Assembly: GCA_902514105.1 (NCBI GenBank)
Contig: CABXPU010000005.1
Span: forward strand, 1-57,716
Direction: 5' to 3'
From: an uncultured SAR86 cluster bacterium
GTDB lineage: Bacteria > Pseudomonadota > Gammaproteobacteria > Magnimaribacterales > D2472
Length of the DNA stretch: 57,716 nucleotides
Part shown: piece after piece, positions 1-9,207 of the stretch
Layout: each line of letters opens with the position of its first letter
Numbering within the stretch: position 1 is the first letter of the stretch
Made by a program: the position numbers and the translations under genes
Notes under the pieces: model-generated
The model's database searches: none
The model's input: only the letters and a program-made list of their open reading frames with translations
Told to the model about the DNA's origin: nothing

Positions 1-1233
1 AAAGAACTAGAAGCCAAGGGAAAAGTTGTTGCTTTATGGAGCGGATTAGATTCTATTGAAAAAGCTTCAAATGATGATGAGATATATTTTGCTACAGATA
101 AGACCCCGTTTTATGCTGAAGCAGGCGGCCAAGTCGGCGACAGAGGTACCTTTGTATCTAAAAATTCTAGTGGTGATATCATAGATTGTAAAAAACAAGG
201 AAAAGTTTATATTCATAGAGCCGTTTTGAAAAAAGGCACACTAGAGAAGAGCGATGTTATTGATATGAGTGTTAAAAAAGATAAAAGGAAAGCTACTGCA
301 ATCCATCATTCAGCTACACATTTAATGCATGCAGCATTAAAAGAGGTTCTTGGCGACCATGTTCAACAAAAAGGCTCTTTGGTTGATGAACATAAACTTA
401 GATTTGATTTTTCTCACTCTCAACCTCTTTCAAAAGAAGAGATTGCTTCTATTGAAGATATAGTTAATAGAGAAATGTTAAATAATCTAGAGGTCACTAC
501 TGAAGTAATGGAGCTTGATAAGGCTATAAAATCAGGCGCTCAGGCTTTATTTGGTGAAAAATACGATGATGAAGTGAGAGTTTTAAGTATGGGAGAAAAA
601 TCTTTTTCTGTTGAGCTTTGTGGCGGAACTCATGTAGATAGGACAGGAGATATGGGTTTATTTATTATTACCAATCAGTCCAGTGTTGCTTCTGGAGTCA
701 GAAGGGTAGAGGCGCTTGCTGGCAAAGAGGCTATGAAGCATCTTGAAGGAATTAGAAATGTTAATGATTCTATCCAGCAACTATTAAATTCACCAATAGA
801 TTTATTAGAAGAGAAAATTAAAAATTTGCTTGAAGAAAACAAGAAATTAAAAAAAGGTAAACCAGTAAGCTCTTCAGTCCAGGTTATTTCATCTGAATCG
901 ATAGATCATAATGGCTGGAGTATAGTGGTAGAACACGTTTCAGTTGATGATAATAAAATGTTAAGAGGTATAGCTGATCAAAAGAAATCTAGCTTAAAAG
1001 ATGGTGTTGTAGTTATATTAAATGCAATAGACTCAAAAGTAGCTCTGGTTTGCGGAGTTACAAATAATATAACTTCAACAATTTCAGCAGATGCTATCAT
1101 TAAATCATTATCTGATTCACTTGGCGGCAAGGGAGGAGGTCGTGATGACTTTGCTCAAGGCGCTGGTGAGACAAATAATCTTAAAGAATTCGTGACTTCT
1201 ATCCCAGATATCGTAAAATCCCTCGCAAAATAA
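1..1233 (+). CDS. alaS: Alanyl-tRNA synthetase, C-terminal part (5' truncated by window edge)
   Basis: Frame 1 is open from base 1 (KELEAKGKVVALWSG...YFATDKTPFYAEAGGQVGDRG), then HHSATHLMHAALKEVLGDHVQQKGSLV and SVELCGGTHVDRTGD editing-domain motifs, then DHHA1-like GGKGGGRDDFAQGAG. Confidence 0.97.
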   Translation, partial: KELEAKGKVVALWSGLDSIEKASNDDEIYFATDKTPFYAEAGGQVGDRGTFVSKNSSGDIIDCKKQGKVYIHRAVLKKGTLEKSDVIDMSVKKDKRKATAIHHSATHLMHAALKEVLGDHVQQKGSLVDEHKLRFDFSHSQPLSKEEIASIEDIVNREMLNNLEVTTEVMELDKAIKSGAQALFGEKYDDEVRVLSMGEKSFSVELCGGTHVDRTGDMGLFIITNQSSVASGVRRVEALAGKEAMKHLEGIRNVNDSIQQLLNSPIDLLEEKIKNLLEENKKLKKGKPVSSSVQVISSESIDHNGWSIVVEHVSVDDNKMLRGIADQKKSSLKDGVVVILNAIDSKVALVCGVTNNITSTISADAIIKSLSDSLGGKGGGRDDFAQGAGETNNLKEFVTSIPDIVKSLAK

Positions 1234-1243
1234 CATAAATTTT

Positions 1244-2458
1244 ATGTCAGATATCATAGTTCAAAAATTTGGCGGAACTTCTGTTGGCTCTGATGAGAGA
1301 ATATCTGCTGTCGCTGAAATCATTAAACAAGCTAACGAAAAAGAGAGAGTGGTTGTGGTTGTTTCTGCAATGAGTGGGGAGACCAATAGATTAATTGGCT
1401 TAGCTAAGACTTTTGGTGATAATCCTGATACTAGAGAGTTTGATGCATTAATTTCCACAGGTGAAAAAGTAAGCGCCTCTCTTTTGGCAATGGCTTTAAG
1501 CTCTATTGGAATAAAAGCTAAATCGTTTTCAGCAAGTCAGATATCAATGAAAACTACAAATCAGCATTCTAAGGCTAAGATAATTGATATAGATGGAGAT
1601 AAAATTTTAGCTTCATTGGCAGAAGGAATAGTGCCAATCATTACTGGTTTTCAAGGCATTACAGAGTCAGGGGATATTACAACATTAGGAAGGGGCGGTT
1701 CTGATACCACTGCTGTTGCTATAGCAGCCCACATTAAAGCATCTAGGTGTGATATTTATACTGATGTTGATGGGGTTTATACTACAGATCCAAGAATAGT
1801 GCCTGAGGCTAAAAAACTTAAATCTATTACTATGGAAGAAATGCTAGAAATGGCTGGCCAAGGAGCAAAAGTAGTTCAAATTCGTGCAGTAGAATTTGCA
1901 AATAAATATAATGTTCCTATTAGAGTTCTTTCAAGTTTTGAAGAGGGGGAAGGTACTCTTATATCTCTTAAGGAGGAGAATATGGAAAATGCATTAATTT
2001 CAGGCATAGCATTTCAAAAAGATTTGACCAAGTTTACGCTTCACAGCGTTTCAGATAAACCTGGTATTGCATATGAAATTCTAAATCCAGTAAATGATAA
2101 AGAAATTGGAGTGGACGTTATTGTTCAGAACGTAAGCGTTAATGGAAAAACTGATTTTACTTTTACTGTAGATTCTGAAGACGAAGAAGAGGTTAAGAAA
2201 ATCCTCGAAGATGAAAGAACAGATATAGAGTTTGAAGATTTAGAGGTAGATAATAATATTGCTAAGGTTTCTATTGTTGGCGCAGGCATTAGATCTAATG
2301 CTGGGATTGCCAGCAAAGCATTTAAAGCGTTAGCTGCTGAAAATATTAATATTCAAATAATCAGCACATCAGAGATAAAACTTACTTTAGTAATAGAAGA
2401 AAAGTATTTAGAATTAGCTGTGAGAACGCTTCACAAAGCTTTTAATTTAGATAAATAA
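1244..2458 (+). CDS. lysC: Aspartate kinase
   Basis: VQKFGGTSVGS N-terminus, TLGRGGSDTTAVAIAA, C-terminal ACT domains; follows alaS as in other gammaproteobacteria. Confidence 0.96.
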   Translation: MSDIIVQKFGGTSVGSDERISAVAEIIKQANEKERVVVVVSAMSGETNRLIGLAKTFGDNPDTREFDALISTGEKVSASLLAMALSSIGIKAKSFSASQISMKTTNQHSKAKIIDIDGDKILASLAEGIVPIITGFQGITESGDITTLGRGGSDTTAVAIAAHIKASRCDIYTDVDGVYTTDPRIVPEAKKLKSITMEEMLEMAGQGAKVVQIRAVEFANKYNVPIRVLSSFEEGEGTLISLKEENMENALISGIAFQKDLTKFTLHSVSDKPGIAYEILNPVNDKEIGVDVIVQNVSVNGKTDFTFTVDSEDEEEVKKILEDERTDIEFEDLEVDNNIAKVSIVGAGIRSNAGIASKAFKALAAENINIQIISTSEIKLTLVIEEKYLELAVRTLHKAFNLDK

Positions 2459-3792
2459 TGTATGACCTTATTTTAAAAAACGCTACTGTTGTTAATGATA
2501 ATTCTATTAATGTTTCTGATATAGCTATAAAAGATCAAAGAATTGCATTAATCAATTCTTCAATTGGTGCAGAAGCAAAAAAAGAAATTGATTTAAATGG
2601 AAGATATTTATTGCCAGGACTTATAGATGATCAGGTACACTTTCGCGAACCAGGATTAACTCATAAAGGAGATATAGCCTCAGAATCTGCTGCTGGTTTG
2701 GCGGGTGGTGTAACTAGTTATTTTGAGATGCCTAATGTCGACCCTCCTACTACAACCCTTGAAAATTTAGATAAAAAATTTGAATTAGCGAGCAAGAGAT
2801 CTTTAGCTAATTATTCTTTTCATCTAGGTGCTAGCAACAATAATATTGAAGAAATAAAGAAAGTTGATATTAATTTAGCTGCTGGACTTAAAGTTTTTAT
2901 GGGCGCCTCAACAGGAGACATGTTGGTAGATAATAGAGATACGCTGGAGGATATTTTTAACTATAGCCCTTTAAATATTGTTACTCATTGCGAAGATACT
3001 CCTACAATCAAAACAAATGAAGAAGCATTTATAGCAAAATATGGAGAAGATTTATCAGCTTGTCATCATCCTTTAATAAGGGATGTAGAGAGTTGCTATT
3101 TATCAAGCTCATTGGCAGTTGAGTTAGCTAATAAATACTCTTCAAACTTACATGTATTCCATCTTTCAACTGAAAAAGAAATGGAGTTATTTTCAAAAGG
3201 GGCTATTGATAATAAAAATATAACTGCTGAAGTTTGTGTGCACCATCTTCACTTTAATGAGCATGATTACGACAAGCTTGGTAATTTAATTAAATGCAAT
3301 CCTTCTATTAAAAGTAAAAGCGATCAAGCAGCTTTAATTAAAGCAGTTAAAGAAGATCGTATTGATATAATAGCAACAGACCATGCTCCGCATACATGGG
3401 ATGAAAAATCTATGCGCTTCATTGATGCTCCTAGCGGTTTGCCGCTTATCCAACATTCTTTACAAACTCTTTTAGAGTTTTATCACGATGATATTTTTAC
3501 CCTTGAACAAATTGTTACAAAAACAAGTCATAACATAGCTAAAAGGTTTCAAATAAAAGATAGAGGTTACATAAGAGAAGGTTATTATGCTGACATGGCA
3601 ATTGTAGATATTGATAAACCTTATAAGGTGAATAAGGAAAATATTTTATATAAGTGCGCTTGGTCACCTTTTGAAAATCACACCTTCAGATCTTCAATTC
3701 ATATGACTATCTTAAACGGCTCAATTGTTTTTAATAACAATTCATTGTCTTCAAATCTTCAGTTTGGTCATCAAATAGAATTTAATAGATAA
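2458..3792 (+). CDS. pyrC: Dihydroorotase (amidohydrolase family)
   Basis: LPGLIDDQVHFREPGLTHKGDIASES, GLKVFMGASTGDM (carboxylated Lys region), IIATDHAPHTWDEK; start overlaps lysC stop. Confidence 0.85.
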   Translation: MYDLILKNATVVNDNSINVSDIAIKDQRIALINSSIGAEAKKEIDLNGRYLLPGLIDDQVHFREPGLTHKGDIASESAAGLAGGVTSYFEMPNVDPPTTTLENLDKKFELASKRSLANYSFHLGASNNNIEEIKKVDINLAAGLKVFMGASTGDMLVDNRDTLEDIFNYSPLNIVTHCEDTPTIKTNEEAFIAKYGEDLSACHHPLIRDVESCYLSSSLAVELANKYSSNLHVFHLSTEKEMELFSKGAIDNKNITAEVCVHHLHFNEHDYDKLGNLIKCNPSIKSKSDQAALIKAVKEDRIDIIATDHAPHTWDEKSMRFIDAPSGLPLIQHSLQTLLEFYHDDIFTLEQIVTKTSHNIAKRFQIKDRGYIREGYYADMAIVDIDKPYKVNKENILYKCAWSPFENHTFRSSIHMTILNGSIVFNNNSLSSNLQFGHQIEFNR

Positions 3793-3822
3793 TCTAAGAG
3801 TTTTTTTCTAGACTTAAAGAGT

Positions 3823-3828
3823 TATAAT
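3823..3828 (+). promoter_or_regulatory. Putative -10 element of tRNA-Ser promoter
   Basis: TATAAT located 15 nt upstream of the mature tRNA 5' end. Confidence 0.4.
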
Positions 3829-3842
3829 CATCGATCATTTTC

Positions 3843-3932
3843 GGAGAGTTGGCTGAGTGGTCGAAAGCGCCTCCCTGCTAAGGAGGTATATGGGTAACTG
3901 TATCGAGGGTTCGAATCCCTCACTCTCCGCCA
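3843..3932 (+). tRNA. serV: tRNA-Ser (anticodon GCT), CCA encoded
   Basis: Acceptor GGAGAGT/ACTCTCC, anticodon loop CCCTGCTAAGG, long variable arm, GGTTCGAATCC T-arm, terminal GCCA. Confidence 0.95.
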
Positions 3933-4032
3933 CATAATCTATGTTAAAAAAATAATCATAATAAATCTCTTAAGATCTATTTTATTTGTTATATTTATAA
4001 CTTAAATCTAAATTTAATATACGGAGAGAAAA

Positions 4033-4821
4033 ATGAATAAATTTAAATACTCATCGATATTTGCTCTTACAGCGATTCTATTTGTAACTGCTTGCTCAAA
4101 TGACTCAATGGAACAAGTTGAAGCTGAAACAGATGTTTCTTTTTATAATCAGTTCTTACCTTGCACTCCTGGACCAGATTACTCGCCAGAAAGTATGAGA
4201 CAAATGATTGTTGAATGGAATGCTTTAGAAGTAATGTCAGATGATCTAGTTTGGGCTGGAGGTTATGCACCAAAAGGTGATAGTAATGGGCAAGATAATG
4301 GCTGGTGGGAACTTCAGTGGCCGTCAAAAGAGGCAGCAGATGTTGCATGGGAAGCATGGATGGCAGATGATACTGCTCAAGCTTGGGATAAAAAAAGTGA
4401 TGCGGTATTAGCATGTGATAATTCTTTAGTATCTTCCTGGACATTCAAAACACCTGGAGCAGATTCCCCTGATTTTGATTTTAGTTATTTTGCAACAGAA
4501 ACATATCCATGCAATTTAAATGATGGTAAAACAAGTGAAGACTTAATGGCTGTTGCAGAAAAATACAATGATTGGGTTGCTGAAAATGGAACTGCAGAAG
4601 CATACTTTTACGGTATTTATGAAGCTTTAGATGAAGATGCCATGTTTGATTTTTTATGGTTAAATTTTCATCAGAGCTTTGATGGCTTAGATGCTGGGAA
4701 TGCTAACTTTGCTGAGAATGGTGGAGATATGCAAGCAAGTTTTGATGAAGTTGCTTCATGCAGATCGCCTGACTTGTATGACAGTTACGAGTTCAGAAAT
4801 TTATTATCAGAAGCATCTTAA
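4033..4821 (+). CDS. Predicted lipoprotein of unknown function with two internally repeated domains
   Basis: Signal peptide with lipobox (LFVTAC-SND); AGAGAG-like ribosome binding site; two similar halves with paired Cys. Confidence 0.8.
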   Translation: MNKFKYSSIFALTAILFVTACSNDSMEQVEAETDVSFYNQFLPCTPGPDYSPESMRQMIVEWNALEVMSDDLVWAGGYAPKGDSNGQDNGWWELQWPSKEAADVAWEAWMADDTAQAWDKKSDAVLACDNSLVSSWTFKTPGADSPDFDFSYFATETYPCNLNDGKTSEDLMAVAEKYNDWVAENGTAEAYFYGIYEALDEDAMFDFLWLNFHQSFDGLDAGNANFAENGGDMQASFDEVASCRSPDLYDSYEFRNLLSEAS

Positions 4822-4836
4822 TTTAATCAAATCCTT

Positions 4837-4870
4837 AATCAACTCATTAATTTATTTTGATGAGTTGATT
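4837..4870 (+). terminator. Strong AT-rich hairpin, possible terminator
   Basis: AATCAACTCATTAA-tttatt-TTGATGAGTTGATT: 14-bp stem (one G-T), 6-nt loop, 16 nt after the stop at 4821; only a weak U-rich tail follows. Confidence 0.5.
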
Positions 4871-4948
4871 CTTGTATTCAGGTCTAGGAATACATTTTTA
4901 TATCTCTATACTATCTTTTATATTTTTTAATCTAAAAGGGATCACTAC

Positions 4949-6250
4949 TTGGATAGTCAAAGTCAAAAATTGGATAGTTTCGATTCTATAAAAGATCAAG
5001 TTATCGAACTGCTTGATGGAGATGAACAGGAGTTTATTTATTTAACAGGAGCAGCAGGAACCGGTAAAACAACTCTGTTAGATTTTATAAAAAATGAATT
5101 AGATAAAAAAATGATGTTTGTTGCTCCTACTGGTATTGCAGCTCTAAATATAGGCGGAACAACTATTAATTCAGCTTTTAGGATCGGGTTTGATATCTTT
5201 CCTGAAATTACTAAATCTAACGACCCTAGGTTTAATAAATTGCTAAAAAAACTAGAGGTCTTAATAATTGATGAGGTTTCAATGGTAAGAGCGCCCATGC
5301 TTGATGCTATATCCCATTCGTTAAAAATACACAGAGGTTCAGACAAGCCTTTTGGTGGTGTGAATATTTTAGCTTGCGGCGATTTATTCCAATTACCACC
5401 TGTGATAAAAGAATCTGAAGAAAAGATTATCTTTGATACTTATGATTCAGTTTATTTTTTTAGCGCCTTGAGTTTTAAACAAATTGAATCTCCCAAATTT
5501 TTTGAACTTACTAAATCATTTAGACAAGAAGATGATCATAATTTTTATAATTTATTAAACAACATTCGCTTAGGCAAGGATCTTAAAGAGACCATTAATA
5601 CATTTAATAGACAAAGTTTTAACCCTGAGCAGATAGAAGAATCATCAATGATAATTACATCCAGAAAAAATAGGGCAGAGCAAATAAATGAAGAAATGTT
5701 AAAGCAAATAGAGGGAACTCAAGTTATAGCAAAATCATTAGAACAAGGCGAGTTTAATGAAAATGATTCACCTGCTCCAAGAGAGCTAAAGATAAAAATT
5801 GATGCCAGGGTTATGTTTATAAAAAATGATCCTGCAGGAAGATGGGTTAATGGAACAGTAGGGATTATTACCCAATGCTCAGAAAAAACAAAAAAATATA
5901 TAAAGGTTAAAGTAGGTAAAGATACTCATAGAGTAGAAAGAGAGGAGTGGAACAAGATTAGGTACATTTATGATGATGAAACTGATGATATGTATGAAGA
6001 GGTTGTATCTTCATTTAAACAATTTCCAATTAAATTAGGATGGGCAGTTACCATTCATAAGGCTCAAGGTCTAACTCTTGAAAGTTGTTCAATAGATCTA
6101 GGGACTGGAGCTTTTGCAACTGGGCAAGCCTATGTAGCTTTAAGTAGAGTCAAAACTCTTAATACTTTAAACCTTTATCGTGAATTAAAACCGAGCGACG
6201 TTTTAGTAGATCCTGATATCCTCGATTTTCATGCAGAGCATTTTAATTAA
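4949..6250 (+). CDS. PIF1-like superfamily 1 DNA helicase
   Basis: Walker A LTGAAGTGKTTLL, IIDEVSMVRAPMLDAI, CGDLFQLPPV, C-terminal GWAVTIHKAQGLTLES and AYVALSRVKTL; TTG start. Confidence 0.9.
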   Translation: MDSQSQKLDSFDSIKDQVIELLDGDEQEFIYLTGAAGTGKTTLLDFIKNELDKKMMFVAPTGIAALNIGGTTINSAFRIGFDIFPEITKSNDPRFNKLLKKLEVLIIDEVSMVRAPMLDAISHSLKIHRGSDKPFGGVNILACGDLFQLPPVIKESEEKIIFDTYDSVYFFSALSFKQIESPKFFELTKSFRQEDDHNFYNLLNNIRLGKDLKETINTFNRQSFNPEQIEESSMIITSRKNRAEQINEEMLKQIEGTQVIAKSLEQGEFNENDSPAPRELKIKIDARVMFIKNDPAGRWVNGTVGIITQCSEKTKKYIKVKVGKDTHRVEREEWNKIRYIYDDETDDMYEEVVSSFKQFPIKLGWAVTIHKAQGLTLESCSIDLGTGAFATGQAYVALSRVKTLNTLNLYRELKPSDVLVDPDILDFHAEHFN

Positions 6251-6309
6251 CGTCAGGATTTATTTTATCTCTATCTTTGTTAAGATGAATAAAAAAATAG
6301 GTATTAACT

Positions 6310-6756
6310 ATGAGACTTCCTTTTAAATCTAACGAAGAAACAATTGATGAATATCTTTCAGTTGTTAAAGAATTATGCATCATCCAGCATGAAGATACTT
6401 GGTATAAGGATAAATCACATGCGGTGCTTTATCCTGATCTTGAAGATGCAAAAAGTAAAGTAGGGAAGCCTCATTACTGGATATTAAATGCAATAGATGA
6501 GCACGATGAATCAGAGAAAAAAGAATCTAGTCTAATTAACCTAGCTCAAATAATTTTTAATACAAATTATTATTCAGAAAAATTAACTGCAGAGACTGAG
6601 AATCTTGAAGCAAAAATTGAATTAAGTCAGTTTTTATCAAATTTAGAAATAAATGTTTCAACTATTGCAGATCATATGACCAGCATGGACGTCCCAAAAT
6701 ATGTTCGTATAGAGGATGATGATGCTTCAAATTTAATATCTTCTTGGTTAAAATAA
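6310..6756 (+). CDS. Conserved hypothetical protein
   Basis: 148-aa ORF, co-directional, intergenic spacing consistent with real gene; family not recognised. Confidence 0.65.
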   Translation: MRLPFKSNEETIDEYLSVVKELCIIQHEDTWYKDKSHAVLYPDLEDAKSKVGKPHYWILNAIDEHDESEKKESSLINLAQIIFNTNYYSEKLTAETENLEAKIELSQFLSNLEINVSTIADHMTSMDVPKYVRIEDDDASNLISSWLK

Positions 6757-6759
6757 ATT

Positions 6760-7077
6760 ATGAATAAAAATATTATACTTTTTTCTATACTTATCAGTTT
6801 TCCAATATTAGCTTTTTCTCATTCACATGAAGACAAAAAAGAAGACTCTTCTTCTAAGATGCTAGGCTATTGGAAAAAAGAAGATTGTAAAAATGTAAGT
6901 GATGCTGCTGGATTATATTTATATATATCTGGCGACCTTATGACTAAAGCAGACGAGGCTGAAAAGTCTGGCAGAGAAATAAAGGCTGCTACTCTTTATA
7001 AAAGATCTTTAGAATTTGCTGAGATTGCTGCAAATCATGCCAAATCTTTTGAGACATTTTGTAAAAAACCTTCTTAA
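6760..7077 (+). CDS. Small secreted protein, unknown function
   Basis: 105 aa with N-terminal signal peptide (MNKNIILFSILISFPILAFS-HSHEDKK). Confidence 0.65.
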   Translation: MNKNIILFSILISFPILAFSHSHEDKKEDSSSKMLGYWKKEDCKNVSDAAGLYLYISGDLMTKADEAEKSGREIKAATLYKRSLEFAEIAANHAKSFETFCKKPS

Positions 7078-7130
7078 AATTGTCTTATAAGAGTTTTTCT
7101 TTAGTCTCTAAATCAAGATATAATCATTTT

Positions 7131-7823
7131 ATGAAAAATATCCTCGTAATATTTTTTACATTATTTTCATTTTCTGCTTTCTCAGAAGAAGGAAGATTCG
7201 GAAGAGAAGCTAATGAATATCAATATACTTCTATAGGTTTATCACTTATTAGCGCTGAAGATGATGGCATTGCTCTGAATGCATCTCTTGCTTTGCCTGG
7301 ACCTTTATATTTAGTTATCGAAAGAAGAGCGGATGGTATTGATGTAGATTCAGAAACTTATGACAAAGTTATGAATGCATTTCGATTAGGTATTCATGCT
7401 GGAATTGGAGATATTTTAAATTCTGTTTCCTCTAAAGGGGTTACCTTTAATATTGAAAATTTTATGGATGTTTATACTGAAATTGGTGTTAAAACTACAA
7501 GTCTAGAAAATAGTATAAATAATTTCTCAGAGGATGATGCTGAAGCAAATGTTATTGCTGGACTAAGATTTGGTAATAGTAATGATTGGGAAGGTAAAAT
7601 ATTCGCTGATTTTTCTAAAGAAACTGATGTATCTCTTTATCAGTGTCCAACAGGACAAGTTTGCACAGAAGAAATTAAGTATGTGCTTAAAGATGAAGCT
7701 GATAGAAAATTTGGAGCAGAAGCTGTCTTTAATATAAGAAAACACACAGCAGTTAGTTTTAAAGTTATTTCAAGCGACGTGCTTGATAGCTCCTTTGAAA
7801 TTGGTTTTAGATTAACTTTCTAA
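7131..7823 (+). CDS. Predicted outer-membrane beta-barrel protein
   Basis: Internal ATG begins signal peptide MKNILVIFFTLFSFSAFS; alternating beta-strand pattern, terminal ...SSFEIGFRLTF with C-terminal Phe. Confidence 0.7.
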   Translation: MKNILVIFFTLFSFSAFSEEGRFGREANEYQYTSIGLSLISAEDDGIALNASLALPGPLYLVIERRADGIDVDSETYDKVMNAFRLGIHAGIGDILNSVSSKGVTFNIENFMDVYTEIGVKTTSLENSINNFSEDDAEANVIAGLRFGNSNDWEGKIFADFSKETDVSLYQCPTGQVCTEEIKYVLKDEADRKFGAEAVFNIRKHTAVSFKVISSDVLDSSFEIGFRLTF

Positions 7824-8470
7824 GTTAACACTCTGTCTGAAACAAAAGCATTATCGATTCTTTCTTGACCAAAAGTTGAACCAGGACCATGACCACAAAT
7901 AAATTCAACATTGCTACCAAGCGGCCATAGTTTAGTAATTATCGAATCTATTAAAGTTTGATAACTTCCTCCAGGTAAATCAGTCCTACCAATAGATCCT
8001 CTAAACAATACATCCCCCACAATGGCTAAGTTTGATTCTTTATGAAAAAAAATAATATGACCTGGAGTATGACCTGGGCAAAAATAAATATCTAAATTTG
8101 CATTACCTACTTCTACTTTATCACCATCATTAAACCAAATATCTGGTACAAACTTTTTAGCAGGAATACCAAGCATTTGCCCCTGTTCTTCAATTGAATC
8201 TATTAAAAATTGATCGTCTTTATGAGGACCTTCAATTTTTAAATTAAGAATTGTAGAAAGTTCATGAGCTCCTCCGGCATGATCGATATGAGCATGAGTT
8301 AAGAGAATCTTTTGTGGAATTAAGTTTGCTTCTTTTGCAGCCTCTAGCAATATATGAATATCTCCTCCAGGATCAACAAAGGCACATTTTTTTGTTTCTT
8401 CACAGTAAATAATAGGAGCGTTTTGTTTAAACGGTGTTACTGGATTAATTAATGCTTTTATCTTTGACAT
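7820..8470 (-). CDS. MBL-fold metallohydrolase (glyoxalase II-like / YcbL-type)
   Basis: LTHAHIDHAGG, CPGHTPGHIIFF, VGDVLFRGSIGRTDLPGG, CGHGPGSTFGQER. Confidence 0.9.
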   Translation of the reverse strand: MSKIKALINPVTPFKQNAPIIYCEETKKCAFVDPGGDIHILLEAAKEANLIPQKILLTHAHIDHAGGAHELSTILNLKIEGPHKDDQFLIDSIEEQGQMLGIPAKKFVPDIWFNDGDKVEVGNANLDIYFCPGHTPGHIIFFHKESNLAIVGDVLFRGSIGRTDLPGGSYQTLIDSIITKLWPLGSNVEFICGHGPGSTFGQERIDNAFVSDRVLT

Positions 8471-8509
8471 TGTTACAATTAATATTATTTATATAAATTA
8501 AGGAGCATT

Positions 8510-9205
8510 ATGCCAATTCAATGTACCAAAGAAGACAAAATTGCCAAAATAAATATTGACCACCCTCCTGTAAATGCACTTGATTCAAACAAATGGCTAA
8601 ATCTTTTTAATATTATAAATGAATTATCTGAAGACATATCGGTAAATGTTATTGTTATAACAGCTTCTGGAAAAGGTTTTTGTGCAGGAGCGGATAAATC
8701 TGAAACAAGAGATGACACCAAGTCAGTACCTAAATTAATGGATAATCTATGGAAAGCTGTAAGAAGTATTCATTTATGTAATATTCCTGTTATTACTGCA
8801 TGTCATGGACATGTTTTAGGCGCTGGGGCATTCATTCCAGCTTCTAGTGATTTTATCTTAGCCTCTAAAGAGGCATATTTTGGATTCCCTGGAATTAATT
8901 TTAAGGTGATCGTAGGAGGAGCACATTTAACAAGACTTTTCCCGCTAAGCATTGTTAGAAAAATGACGCTTACCGGCGAGCCCATATCCGCTGACGAAGC
9001 ATTTAGTTATGGAGGTATTATATCCATTCATAAATCTAAATCAGATCTTGATAAAGCCACTTTTGAACTTGCTAAGAAAATAGCAGAAAAAGACAGACAC
9101 TCTTTAGTTTTAGCTAAGAAGTCTTTGAACGCTGTCGAATCAATTGATATTGACTCAGCCTTTAAAGTAGAACAACAACTTACTATGAATATTAATAAAG
9201 ATTAG
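8510..9205 (+). CDS. Enoyl-CoA hydratase/isomerase family protein
   Basis: IDHPPVNALDS, ITASGKGFCAGADKSE, HGHVLGAGAFIPASSDFILAS crotonase motifs. Confidence 0.88.
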   Translation: MPIQCTKEDKIAKINIDHPPVNALDSNKWLNLFNIINELSEDISVNVIVITASGKGFCAGADKSETRDDTKSVPKLMDNLWKAVRSIHLCNIPVITACHGHVLGAGAFIPASSDFILASKEAYFGFPGINFKVIVGGAHLTRLFPLSIVRKMTLTGEPISADEAFSYGGIISIHKSKSDLDKATFELAKKIAEKDRHSLVLAKKSLNAVESIDIDSAFKVEQQLTMNINKD

Positions 9206-9207
9206 TT

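Noticed and set aside
3988-4001. GTTATATTTATAAC near-palindrome upstream of the 4033 gene
   Set aside because: Low-complexity AT dyad likely overlapping a -10 region; not distinguishable from chance.
4067-4444. 125-aa minus-strand ORF within the duplicated-domain lipoprotein
   Set aside because: Opposite strand has signal peptide, lipobox and internal domain repeat; the antisense ORF is His/Leu-rich and not protein-like.
4691-4930. 79-aa plus-strand ORF overlapping the end of the lipoprotein gene
   Set aside because: Translates through the intergenic hairpin and has no plausible start context.
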